A DNA stretch of 64,000 nucleotides from Lutacidiplasma sp049802875 (lineage in GTDB: Archaea > Thermoplasmatota > Thermoplasmata > Lutacidiplasmatales > UBA184), in contig JBARNH010000018.1 of the NCBI GenBank assembly GCA_049802875.1, positions 23,065 through 87,064 on the forward strand, in the 5' to 3' direction. The notes under the pieces were generated by a model. The model was not told where the DNA came from, did not search any database, and saw nothing but the letters and a program-made list of their open reading frames with translations. Position 1 is the first letter of the stretch. Every line of letters starts with the position of its first letter. The position numbers and the translations under genes are program-made. Positions 8,347-16,917 of this stretch are shown here, piece by piece.

Positions 8347-8876
8347 GCGCGGACGTGAAGCTCCGGCGATCCGCGGGTCCACCCGCCTCCCCCACCCCCG
8401 AGTCCCCTACCGAACGGCCGGCGGCTCCCCGGGCCGGCCGACCCCTCGAAAAGCGCCCGTTCCTTCTCGATTTCTTTCCCCTCGAGGGCCCCGATCAGAC
8501 CCGACTCGCTCGGTTCTACGACCGTCTGCGAGAAGGACGGCTTTCGACGACCCGGTGCCCGAACGACGGGGCCTGGCTCTGGCCGCCTCGGACGGCTTGT
8601 CCGAAGTGCCATGCGACCGAGCTGGACTGGGTGGACCTGCCGGAGCGTGGAACGGTCTATGCGTTCAGCGCGGTGCTTGGCGGGGCTCCGCTCGGCATGG
8701 AAGCGGACGTTCCGTTCGCCGTGGGCCTGGTGGACCTCGACGGGGTCCCGCTCCGGCTCTTCGGTCGAATCGAAGGTCGGCCCTGGCAGGAACTGCACGT
8801 CGGAGACCCGGTCCGGACGGAGTCGTACGACGTGGGAGACGGGCGAGTCTTCTACCGATTTCGGACGCTCGAGTAA
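8343..8876 (+). CDS. DUF35 OB-fold, acyl-CoA-associated zinc-ribbon protein
   Basis: This is the partner of the preceding thiolase. It has 177 residues: a Pro-rich N-terminal region to about residue 40, a helix, a zinc-ribbon region with C72, C86 and C89, and a C-terminal OB fold (about 95-177). The first knuckle is CPND, so one of the four usual cysteines is replaced by Asp and the ribbon is degenerate. DUF35 proteins bridge thiolase and HMG-CoA synthase in archaea. It is the last gene of the operon that begins at 2968. Confidence 0.85.
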   Translation: MSADVKLRRSAGPPASPTPESPTERPAAPRAGRPLEKRPFLLDFFPLEGPDQTRLARFYDRLREGRLSTTRCPNDGAWLWPPRTACPKCHATELDWVDLPERGTVYAFSAVLGGAPLGMEADVPFAVGLVDLDGVPLRLFGRIEGRPWQELHVGDPVRTESYDVGDGRVFYRFRTLE

Positions 8877-8952
8877 CCTCCGCCGCTCACCGAGCCGGCC
8901 GGCGAGAAATCGCGCCGATTTCTGACGACAGTTTGGGTTGCTGAGTGGCAGC

Positions 8953-8962
8953 CTATTTATAC
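8953..8962 (+). promoter_or_regulatory. TATA box for aglB
   Basis: CTATTTATAC is a clear archaeal TATA element in otherwise GC-rich DNA. Transcription would begin near 8985. This argues for the ATG at 9008 rather than the upstream in-frame GTG at 8945, which lies before the TATA box. Confidence 0.7.
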
Positions 8963-9007
8963 CCGCCCCAGGTCTCGCGCGCCGCCGGTTCGGGGAGAGC
9001 CGCGAGG

Positions 9008-12000
9008 ATGGAGTCGTCGCAGTCGGGTTGGTGGCACCGCCACGGGTGGACGGTCGCGATCCTGCTCAGCGCGTTCGGGATGGCGTTCGCCATCCGGACG
9101 ATCTGGACGTACCCGCTCATCCAGCAGTTCGGCCCCCTCTTCAGCTACGCGGGAGGGTCGGACTCCTACTATCACTCGCGCGTCACCACGTACATCATCC
9201 TGAATCACCAGAACCTGGTGTTCGACCCGCTGCTCCACTACCCGGTCGGGGCCTACAATCCGCGGGAACCGCTCTTCGATTGGATGAACGCCATCCTGGG
9301 CATCGTCTTTGCCCCGCTGTTTGGCGGAAACGCCGTCGCGGCCGGAGCGTGGTTCCTCGACTTCCAGGGGCCATTCTGGGCCGCGCTGGGCGTCTTCCCG
9401 GTCTACCTCATCGGCCGCGAGGTGAGCAGTAAGCGGATGGGATTGATCGCCGCGGTGATCTTCCCATTCCTGAGCGCGAACATCGATTCCTCGATCTTCG
9501 GCTACGCGAACTATCTCTCGTTCTACACTTTCTTCATTCTCATCACGGTTTATTCGTACATCCGGACGTCGAAGGCCGTCGGTACTCGACGGTGGGTCGA
9601 GGACTATCGGCGGCCGCGTCAGTACCTTCCGGCGCTCCGCGCCTTCTTACGGACCGAACGGACCGCGGTGAAGTGGGCGGTGTTCACCGGAGTCTCGCTC
9701 GGGGCCCTGGCCCTCGCCTGGCAGGGATACACCTACGCGATCGTCGTGATCGGTCTCTCGCTCGTCATTGCGATGATCGTCGAGCGGATCCGACGGGTCG
9801 ATTCGTTCGGTCTCTACGTGACGACCTGGATCGTCGGGCTGGTCGGGTTTCCGATGGCGATCCCCTACTACCTCGTGCAGCACCAGTTCGCGGCCTGGTT
9901 CGACCTCCCGCTCCTCCTGTTCTTTGGAGTTCTGGCGTTGCTCCTCCCGTTCCTCCTCATGCGGGACATCCCGTGGGTCTTCTCGATCCCGGCACTCGTG
10001 TTGTTCGTCTTGGGGGCGGCGGCGTTCCTGTACTTCGTCGAGCCGGCCTACTTCGTGAACATCGTCACGGGGCAAGGGTACTTCGCGAAGACGTTGATCT
10101 ACTCGACGGTCGCGGAGGCCCAAGCCCCCTCGATCGACGAGCTCGTCGTCGGGTACGGGGTGGTCACCTTCTTCCTCGCCTTCGTGGGCGTTGCGATCTT
10201 CATCTACACGCTCGCCCGGGGCCGGTTCAAGCGCCACCACATCATCTTCCTCGTTTTCGCGATACTTTCGATCTATCTTCCGATCTCCGCGGCCAAGTTC
10301 TTCCTGCTCGGGTCGCCGGTCTTCGCCCTCTTACCGGCCGAGGCGATCAAACGGGCGCTGGACGTCGGCGGCTACCCCGAGCTCCGTCGCACGGTCGCCT
10401 CCCTCTCCGACCGGCGCAGCCAGGCGGCGGCGTTCCGTAAGGCGTTCAAAGCCCGCCACGTCCTCGTGATCCTGCTCGTCCTTGTGATCGTGCTGCCGAA
10501 CGTCTGGATATCGATCGACGCTTCGATCCCCGGGAACACGAAGGACCAGGTCTCCACCCAGGTCTACGACACCCTCCCGTCGTTCCTCAAAGGGAACAGC
10601 AGTACCGAGAACAACTACTTCGGGGCCGCCGGCACGTCGCTCGATACTTCCAACCAGTACGACAGCGCCGGATACAATTGGCTCGCCCAGCAAGATACCG
10701 CCACCGCGGCCGCCCAGCGCCCGGCCTTCGTCAGCTGGTGGGACTACGGCTTCCAGGCGATCGACCAGGGGGACCACCCGAGCGTAGCCGACAACTTCCA
10801 GAACGGGATCGACCCTGCCGGTCAGTTCCTTCTGGCCCAGAACGAGTCGAGCGCGATCGCCGTCCTGATCACGACCCTACTTCAGGGCGAACAGTATGCT
10901 TCCGGCAGCCTCAACCTCCCCCCCGCGCTCAACGCGATCCTCGCCCAGGACGGACTCAATCTTCCCCAGCTCCACCAGCTCCTCGTGAACCAGAGCGCCG
11001 ACGTTCCGCTGGTGGTCAACAATCCCGGCCGGTACCTCCCCGTCAATCCGTCGACGCTGACGGTGGATAACGCGATGTACCTCGCGGTCTCGTACTTCAT
11101 CGCGACCTCGCAGACCCTGAGCGGCGTGGCCAAGATCTACGACGACGTCCAGGCGTACACCGGCTGGTCGATCCGCTACGACATGACCGACAGCCGCCTG
11201 ATCCCGTTCAGCGGACAGGACACCGGGATCTTCTACGCTCCCGCGGACCTGACGGGCCGCGTCCTCGACGCCGCGGGGCTCCCGTCGACGTACTTCAACG
11301 TCACCGTCCTCGGGTCGGACGGGAACTACTACCCTCTGGGCCAGGTGCCGGCCGATGTATCCTCAGTGGATTACTACATCAATTATTTCTCGCCGTTCTA
11401 CAACTCGATGATCTACCGGACGTATTTCGGGTACAACGGCACCGACGTCGGGCTTACCGGGATCCCCGGCCTCGAGGGGACGGCGTCCGCCTCCCCGATC
11501 GAGCCCGGGTGGATGCTCCAACACTTCGAGGTGGTCTACAAGACGGCGTACTACTGCCCGCTGCCCGCGGCCGAAGCGAGCGCCAACCCCAACTGCTTCG
11601 TCGCGATGAACCAGCCTCAGGCGGTCGCGCTGGCGGCCCGGACGAACACCACAGCGAACACCTCTTCCAGTTCGTACTTCGGCGGCGGCGAATCGATGCT
11701 CGAGTACTACCCGGGACAGACCCTCTACGGCGACGTGCAGCTGCCGGACGGGAACGCGGTGCCGGGGGCGCATGTCACCGTCTTCGACCAGTGGGGGATC
11801 CCGCACGTGACCGTGACGACCGCCCCGGACGGCTCGTTCACGATCGTACTCCCCCCCGGCAACGACACGCTGAACGTCACTACCGGGACCGTGCAAGGCT
11901 TGCAGCAACAGGGGAGCGTGACGCTCGCCTCGGTCAGCGTCCGCGTGCCGAACTCGGTCGGCCTTTCGTTGGACGCTCCGAGCGTTCAGCAGGTGATCAC

Positions 12001-15000
12001 GGTCCCCGCAGGATCCGCGTCCGGGTTCGTCTACTGGAACGTAGCGAACACGACCTCGTACACGCCGACCACCGACCCGGTGGTGCCCGGGGCTCAGATC
12101 GTCCTCTGGGGCCCGGGGAACCTCTCCAAGATCACGACGACCACGGACGCGAGCGGGTCGTTCGAGCTGACCAATGTGCCCCCCGGGGTCTACAACTACA
12201 ACGTGATCCACGGTGGCTACAACTACACGGAAACTCCCCTGACGATCTCCCCTCCGCCGGCCGCACCCACGAACGGGACGGTCGGCCTCACCGTTGGCTC
12301 GGTGAACGGGGTGGTGCACAATCCCCAAGGGGGGTTCGTCTCAGGGGCCATCGTGACCCTGGGGGGCGCTTCGGGGGTCGTTCAGTCCAACACGACCAAC
12401 GTGAGCGGGGCCTTCCAGATCTCGGGGTACCCCCCGGGGAACTACACGCTCACGGCGGCGATCACGGGGACGAATGAGCGCTCGGTCGGGGTCGCGGTCG
12501 CGATCGCGAGTCCGAGCAGCGGTCTCACCACGAACCTCACCGTGCAGCCGACGACCGTCGTCGCCGTGACGGTCGAATCGGGCGGAGTTCCGGCGGTCGG
12601 GATCCCGGTCCAGTTCGTTCCGATCGCGTCGTTCGACAACGTCTCCCTCTCGCCGATACGCGCCCTCGAGCAGGCCGGCAGCAACAGCTCGACCGCCATC
12701 AGCGGTCGGAACGGGATCGCGACCATCAGCCTGCCGCTCGGGAACTACTCGGTCACCGCGCTCGGATTCCTCGGCTCGACCCTGTACGCCGGCCTCAGCG
12801 AACTGATCACCACCTCGCTCCCCCCCACGCTCTCGATGGTGCTCCCGTTGAGTCCCGCGGTCCGCCTCTACGGCACCGTGTCGACCGGCGGGCCAGGGGC
12901 CAATACGACCGCCGTCATCGCGTACGCAGCGAACGGAGACCCCGCCAACGCTTGGGCGAGCGGGGGAGCCTACTCGCTGTACCTCCCCGCGGGCACGTAC
13001 ACCGTGCTGGCCCTTCAGGGCCCGAGCAACTCGACGGGCACGTACTACTCGGCGCTCTCGTCGGTCGCGCTGACGGCCCCTACAGCGCTCAATCTCCAGC
13101 CGTCGGTCTCGGTCGCCGCCCGACTGAACGTGGGGTCAGAACTCCCACGGGACGTCTTCTTCCCCGCGGTCGGGGCGACGGTGACGGTCATCGCCGGTCC
13201 CAGTAGTGGCGGGCCGACCGTCACGACGATCGCCTCCGGCACCGGGAGGTCCGTGACGTTCCTGCCGTCCGCGGTGCCCCTCCCGGCGTCGACCTACTGC
13301 ATCTCGGCCTCCGCCCCCGGCTTTGTCAGCGCCACCGAGTGCGGGATCACGCCGAACGGGCTGGCGGCATTGGTCGACTTCCCGATTGCGCTCGTGCAGG
13401 TACCCGTGACCATCCGGACCCTGGGGATACCCACCGGGACCGTCTCGACCGTGAACCTGACCGCGCTCAGTACGACGGCGGTCAATCTCACGCTCACTGG
13501 CGGACCGACGTGGAATGTAGTCCTGCCGCCCGGCGAGTACGGCGTATCGGGGTGGGCTCCGACCGGCAGCGGGAAAGTGATCTACCTGCCGGCGGGGGTC
13601 CGGAACGAGACCGTCGGGTTCGGGGCGACCTCGGGGAGCCTCACCCTGTCGCTGGTCTCGCAGACCAAATCGTCCGGCACGATCACGCTCCCGACCGGTG
13701 GCGTGCTATCGAACGTCCAGGTCGCTTTCTCCTCCTCCGCGTTCAACACGACGGTCAACGGGACGACCTACTCGAAAGGGTTCTTCGCTCCCCTCGGGTC
13801 CTATTCGGCCCTCGCCACCGTGCCCGTGGGGATGGGAGAGTTCACCGGACTCGAGCGCGTCACGGTCGCCTCGGGCGGCGCGATCTCGCCCGCGCTCTCG
13901 TTAGCGGTGCCCGGGTACTCGATCACGGGAACGCTGGACCAACCGAGCGGGGCGCTCCTCGCGGCCACCACGACCGTGACCCTCACCGCGCCGTCCGGTG
14001 CGAGCGCCCTCGTACCCGTCACTGACGGCAAGTTCTCGACCGAGCTTCCGGGGAACCAAACGTACAACGTGACCGCGTCCACCACCGTGCTGGCCCGCGC
14101 CGCCAGCGGAGAGTACTATCAATCGTGGGTCCAAAGTCCGGGCGCAGTCTGCGTCGTGGGGAGCGCCGCGACCGGGTGCCCCATTACGATGGTGAGCACC
14201 ACCCAACTGGTCTGGCTGAACGGCACCCTGAGCGCGCCGGGGGTTCCCGGACTCGTCGCCGGGAGCGTGCGCCTCTACGGGCCCTCGACCGCCCCGACCC
14301 TCTCGACCGTGCCCGCGGCGAACGGAACGTTCTCCGTCCAGGTATTGCCCGGGACGTACTCGGTCTACGCGACCGGCGGCGGCGGCAGCTCGCCACTCGC
14401 TGCCCTGACCACCGTCTCGGCGTCGCTCTCCACCATCAACCCCGTTCCCATCGTGCTCGCACCGACCTGGACGGTGGCGATTACCTCCGTCCCACCTTCC
14501 GACCTCGCTCCGCTGCTCGGTGCGATCAACGTGACCATCACGAACGCCTTCGGCGCTCAGGCGCTGTACCCGGGCGTTACCGCCTATTCCCCCCTCGCGC
14601 TCGCCCTGCCGGTCGGTTCCTACACGGTCAGCGCCACGTCGTTCGGCGATCCGTACGGGATTCCGGCGAACGCCACGGCCACGAGCACTGTGAGGGTCGT
14701 GAACGGGAACGTCGGAACCACGCTCCTCCTCGCGTACCACTATACGGAGCGAACGGTCGCCGCGATCGTCGGCGCGCCGTACGCCACCGTGACGTCGCCG
14801 GGAACGGCCACGTTCGCCTTCTCGGTCCAGAACACGGGGAACACCCCGCTCGTGGTCCACGCCGTCGGCAGCCCGGCGTACTGGGGATTCGACTTCTCGT
14901 TCTCGAACGTCACCCTCGCGCCGGTCGGGCCGAACTCCCTGGTCCGCGCCAGCGTGGTGATCCAGGTCCCCGCGACGATCCCCACCGCCCACCCCGGCGT

Positions 15001-15616
15001 CGTGATCGAGATCGAACTGGCGAACGGGACGGTCGTCGGTTCGTTCTCGCCGACGGTCAACGTCGTGCCGTACTACGGGGTCGGCGTGGGTCCGGCGACG
15101 GCCGCCCCGCCCACGATCGGGGTCACGAGCGCGCTGATCCCGTTCTATCTCGCGGACACGGGGAACACGGCGGAGACCGTCGCGCTCAGCGTCGTCGATT
15201 CCTCACGGGTGACGAGCCTCGGCTGGACGATCGGGTTCCGCGGGCCCAGCGGCCCACTCACCGGCTCTTCGGTCGACCTCACCGCGTTCTCGAACGCGAC
15301 GTACGACGTGAACCTCACGACCCCGCTCTCGATCTTTGTGCCGGTCGGCACCGTGACCGTCCAGGCGACGGTCGTGAACGCGAGTGGCTCGGTTCAGGCG
15401 TTCGCCACCCTCTCCGTCCCCACCGCGAGCATCCATCCCACTACCTCCTCGAACGGGACCGCCCCGGCGACGGTGACCGGACCGTCGATCGCCGCGCCTC
15501 CCTCGGCACTGCCGGACTGGGTCATTCCCCTCCTATCGTTCGTCCCCGCGATCGCACTAGTGGTCGGTGTGATCACGATCCGTTGGTGGCGCAGCCGGAG
15601 GTGGACCCGTCGATGA
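9008..15616 (+). CDS. aglB: Giant AglB/STT3 oligosaccharyltransferase with repeat-rich C-terminal extension
   Basis: AglB transfers lipid-linked glycan to Asn of N-X-S/T sequons on the extracellular face. The 2,202-residue protein starts with a multi-spanning membrane domain (to about residue 515). It has the metal-binding first-loop motif GGSDSYYH (D52), a VAEAQ segment near residue 370 resembling the TIXE motif, and the catalytic-domain signature WWDYG at 577-581. Typical archaeal AglB has about 800-1,000 residues. Here residues from about 895 add about ten carboxypeptidase-regulatory-like beta-sandwich repeats, two CARDB/NEW3-like segments near 1,930 and 2,040, and a final transmembrane anchor with an Arg-rich tail. 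The extension is full of N-X-S/T sequons. It overlaps the next gene by 4 nt. Confidence 0.93.
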   Translation: MESSQSGWWHRHGWTVAILLSAFGMAFAIRTIWTYPLIQQFGPLFSYAGGSDSYYHSRVTTYIILNHQNLVFDPLLHYPVGAYNPREPLFDWMNAILGIVFAPLFGGNAVAAGAWFLDFQGPFWAALGVFPVYLIGREVSSKRMGLIAAVIFPFLSANIDSSIFGYANYLSFYTFFILITVYSYIRTSKAVGTRRWVEDYRRPRQYLPALRAFLRTERTAVKWAVFTGVSLGALALAWQGYTYAIVVIGLSLVIAMIVERIRRVDSFGLYVTTWIVGLVGFPMAIPYYLVQHQFAAWFDLPLLLFFGVLALLLPFLLMRDIPWVFSIPALVLFVLGAAAFLYFVEPAYFVNIVTGQGYFAKTLIYSTVAEAQAPSIDELVVGYGVVTFFLAFVGVAIFIYTLARGRFKRHHIIFLVFAILSIYLPISAAKFFLLGSPVFALLPAEAIKRALDVGGYPELRRTVASLSDRRSQAAAFRKAFKARHVLVILLVLVIVLPNVWISIDASIPGNTKDQVSTQVYDTLPSFLKGNSSTENNYFGAAGTSLDTSNQYDSAGYNWLAQQDTATAAAQRPAFVSWWDYGFQAIDQGDHPSVADNFQNGIDPAGQFLLAQNESSAIAVLITTLLQGEQYASGSLNLPPALNAILAQDGLNLPQLHQLLVNQSADVPLVVNNPGRYLPVNPSTLTVDNAMYLAVSYFIATSQTLSGVAKIYDDVQAYTGWSIRYDMTDSRLIPFSGQDTGIFYAPADLTGRVLDAAGLPSTYFNVTVLGSDGNYYPLGQVPADVSSVDYYINYFSPFYNSMIYRTYFGYNGTDVGLTGIPGLEGTASASPIEPGWMLQHFEVVYKTAYYCPLPAAEASANPNCFVAMNQPQAVALAARTNTTANTSSSSYFGGGESMLEYYPGQTLYGDVQLPDGNAVPGAHVTVFDQWGIPHVTVTTAPDGSFTIVLPPGNDTLNVTTGTVQGLQQQGSVTLASVSVRVPNSVGLSLDAPSVQQVITVPAGSASGFVYWNVANTTSYTPTTDPVVPGAQIVLWGPGNLSKITTTTDASGSFELTNVPPGVYNYNVIHGGYNYTETPLTISPPPAAPTNGTVGLTVGSVNGVVHNPQGGFVSGAIVTLGGASGVVQSNTTNVSGAFQISGYPPGNYTLTAAITGTNERSVGVAVAIASPSSGLTTNLTVQPTTVVAVTVESGGVPAVGIPVQFVPIASFDNVSLSPIRALEQAGSNSSTAISGRNGIATISLPLGNYSVTALGFLGSTLYAGLSELITTSLPPTLSMVLPLSPAVRLYGTVSTGGPGANTTAVIAYAANGDPANAWASGGAYSLYLPAGTYTVLALQGPSNSTGTYYSALSSVALTAPTALNLQPSVSVAARLNVGSELPRDVFFPAVGATVTVIAGPSSGGPTVTTIASGTGRSVTFLPSAVPLPASTYCISASAPGFVSATECGITPNGLAALVDFPIALVQVPVTIRTLGIPTGTVSTVNLTALSTTAVNLTLTGGPTWNVVLPPGEYGVSGWAPTGSGKVIYLPAGVRNETVGFGATSGSLTLSLVSQTKSSGTITLPTGGVLSNVQVAFSSSAFNTTVNGTTYSKGFFAPLGSYSALATVPVGMGEFTGLERVTVASGGAISPALSLAVPGYSITGTLDQPSGALLAATTTVTLTAPSGASALVPVTDGKFSTELPGNQTYNVTASTTVLARAASGEYYQSWVQSPGAVCVVGSAATGCPITMVSTTQLVWLNGTLSAPGVPGLVAGSVRLYGPSTAPTLSTVPAANGTFSVQVLPGTYSVYATGGGGSSPLAALTTVSASLSTINPVPIVLAPTWTVAITSVPPSDLAPLLGAINVTITNAFGAQALYPGVTAYSPLALALPVGSYTVSATSFGDPYGIPANATATSTVRVVNGNVGTTLLLAYHYTERTVAAIVGAPYATVTSPGTATFAFSVQNTGNTPLVVHAVGSPAYWGFDFSFSNVTLAPVGPNSLVRASVVIQVPATIPTAHPGVVIEIELANGTVVGSFSPTVNVVPYYGVGVGPATAAPPTIGVTSALIPFYLADTGNTAETVALSVVDSSRVTSLGWTIGFRGPSGPLTGSSVDLTAFSNATYDVNLTTPLSIFVPVGTVTVQATVVNASGSVQAFATLSVPTASIHPTTSSNGTAPATVTGPSIAAPPSALPDWVIPLLSFVPAIALVVGVITIRWWRSRRWTRR

Positions 15617-16428
15617 GAGCCCCCGGTACCGTCGCCCTCGCGGCGCTGTTGATCCTATCGGGAGTCGTCACCCTGGGGTTGAGCGGGGGCGCCGCCGCCT
15701 CCGGGTCCGCCTCGACACCGGTCGTCGGCAACATCACGGGGCCGACCGTGCTCGCCTACGGTGCGAGCAGCGACTATCCGATCCAGGCGAGCGGCGGACC
15801 GGCGTTCGCTTCGAACGGAACTCAGGTCGGGAACTTGACCTACTTTATCGGGCTCGCCGGTTCGAACACGACCGGTATCACGATCTCTCCGGCGACCGCC
15901 GTCTTCACGAACGGAACCGCGACCGTTCCGCTGCTGACGGTCAACAGCATTACGCAGGTCCTCACCCTCGCGGTCGAGATCACTTCCGTCTTCGGGACGC
16001 AGAACGACTCGTTGAACTTCACCTACTCCGTGAACATCGTCCAACCGTACATCCTGAGCCTGAACCTCGTTTCCGACTCCCCCGTCACGGTCGCCGCGTT
16101 CCCGCTCGCGGTCGACCTGGACGGGACCCCGGTGGGGACGATCAACGTCCCCAACATGACCTCGAAGGAGAGCCTCGTCGTGAACTTCCAGTACGCGACC
16201 ACCGGGCTCTCCTCCGGCGAGCACACGTTCACCGTGTCGCTCGCGAACGAGCACGGTCTGGTCCTGTTCGCGGGCGGGGCGAGCACGTACTCGGTCACGT
16301 TCTACGTGCCGGGACCCCCCACGAGCTACACGCTGTGGTACGTCGCGGGCGCGGTCGCGTTCTTCGGGGCCATCTTTATATTCGTCACCCGGGTGGCCGC
16401 GCGCCGGCGCGCCCCCAGTCGCCGGTAA
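15613..16428 (+). CDS. Secreted, C-terminally anchored protein co-transcribed with aglB
   Basis: Function is not recognised. The 271-residue chain has an N-terminal signal peptide (about 1-32), an extracellular Ser/Thr/Asn-rich beta-type region with many N-X-S/T sequons, and a C-terminal transmembrane helix (about 238-258) ending in an Arg-rich cytoplasmic tail. The architecture matches the last part of the AglB extension. The ATG overlaps the aglB stop (ATGA), so translation is probably coupled. A cell-surface protein or an accessory to the oligosaccharyltransferase are the plausible readings. Confidence 0.75.
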   Translation: MRAPGTVALAALLILSGVVTLGLSGGAAASGSASTPVVGNITGPTVLAYGASSDYPIQASGGPAFASNGTQVGNLTYFIGLAGSNTTGITISPATAVFTNGTATVPLLTVNSITQVLTLAVEITSVFGTQNDSLNFTYSVNIVQPYILSLNLVSDSPVTVAAFPLAVDLDGTPVGTINVPNMTSKESLVVNFQYATTGLSSGEHTFTVSLANEHGLVLFAGGASTYSVTFYVPGPPTSYTLWYVAGAVAFFGAIFIFVTRVAARRRAPSRR

Positions 16429-16440
16429 GGGGTCGAACTC

Positions 16441-16617
16441 ATGCTGGCCGAACGCGTCGATCTGCGCTGCACTTCGTGCGGACGCGCGGTCCCGGCCGAC
16501 GGTGCGACCCAGTTCCCGTGCCCCAGTTGCGGCGACGTGACGATCGGACGGTGCGCCCGATGCCGCGACCAGAGCGTCCCCTACCATTGCGGAAAGTGCG
16601 GCTTCGTGGGTCCCTGA
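16441..16617 (+). CDS. Small zinc-ribbon protein (archaeal HVO_2753-like family)
   Basis: This 58-residue protein has four paired-cysteine knuckles: CTSC, CPSC, CARC and CGKC. That is the pattern of the archaeal double zinc-finger proteins encoded next to aEF-1beta in many archaea. The aEF-1beta gene follows after 10 nt here, as in that conserved pair. These proteins are thought to bind RNA or assist translation. Solved members bind two zinc ions. Confidence 0.85.
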   Translation: MLAERVDLRCTSCGRAVPADGATQFPCPSCGDVTIGRCARCRDQSVPYHCGKCGFVGP

Positions 16618-16627
16618 GGTCCGTCCG

Positions 16628-16894
16628 ATGGGGCAGGTCGCCGTACTGTTTCGCCTGATGCCCCAAGGCGTGGAGACCGACCTCCAGGAGGTCGCCCGGC
16701 AGGTGCCCGCGTCCCTCCCGTCGGGGGTGACGATCCGCGGGATGCAGGTCAAGGACATCGCGTACGGGCTGAAGTCGCTCCTGATCTCGGTGATCATGGA
16801 CGATACGGGCGGGATCCTCGACTCCACGGAACAAGCCCTCGCCAAGGTCCCGCACGTCGAATCCGTCGAGGTGATGGAGGAGGGTCTGCTGTAG
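16628..16894 (+). CDS. ef1b: Translation elongation factor aEF-1 beta
   Basis: This is the guanine-nucleotide exchange factor for aEF-1A. The 88-residue protein matches the compact archaeal form, which is only the catalytic alpha-beta domain. Recognisable segments are VLFRLMPQGVETDL at the N-terminus, VKDIAYGLKSLLISVIMDD in the middle and the C-terminal VESVEVME strand. It follows the zinc-ribbon gene by 10 nt and is probably co-transcribed with it. Confidence 0.93.
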   Translation: MGQVAVLFRLMPQGVETDLQEVARQVPASLPSGVTIRGMQVKDIAYGLKSLLISVIMDDTGGILDSTEQALAKVPHVESVEVMEEGLL

Positions 16895-16917
16895 TCGGCG
16901 GACCCCACTCCGCTCCT

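Noticed and set aside
8945..9007. GTG start 21 codons upstream for AglB
   Set aside because: It lies before the TATA box at 8953-8962, so it would not be in the transcript.
14125..15612. Long plus-strand frame overlapping the end of aglB
   Set aside because: It is Arg-rich shadow coding over the AglB repeats; only its last part, from ATG 15613, is a real gene.
9008..15616. Two genes joined by an assembly or frameshift error within aglB
   Set aside because: The reading frame is continuous without a stop or frame change, repeats run into one another, and codon use is uniform; still listed as a check in the findings.
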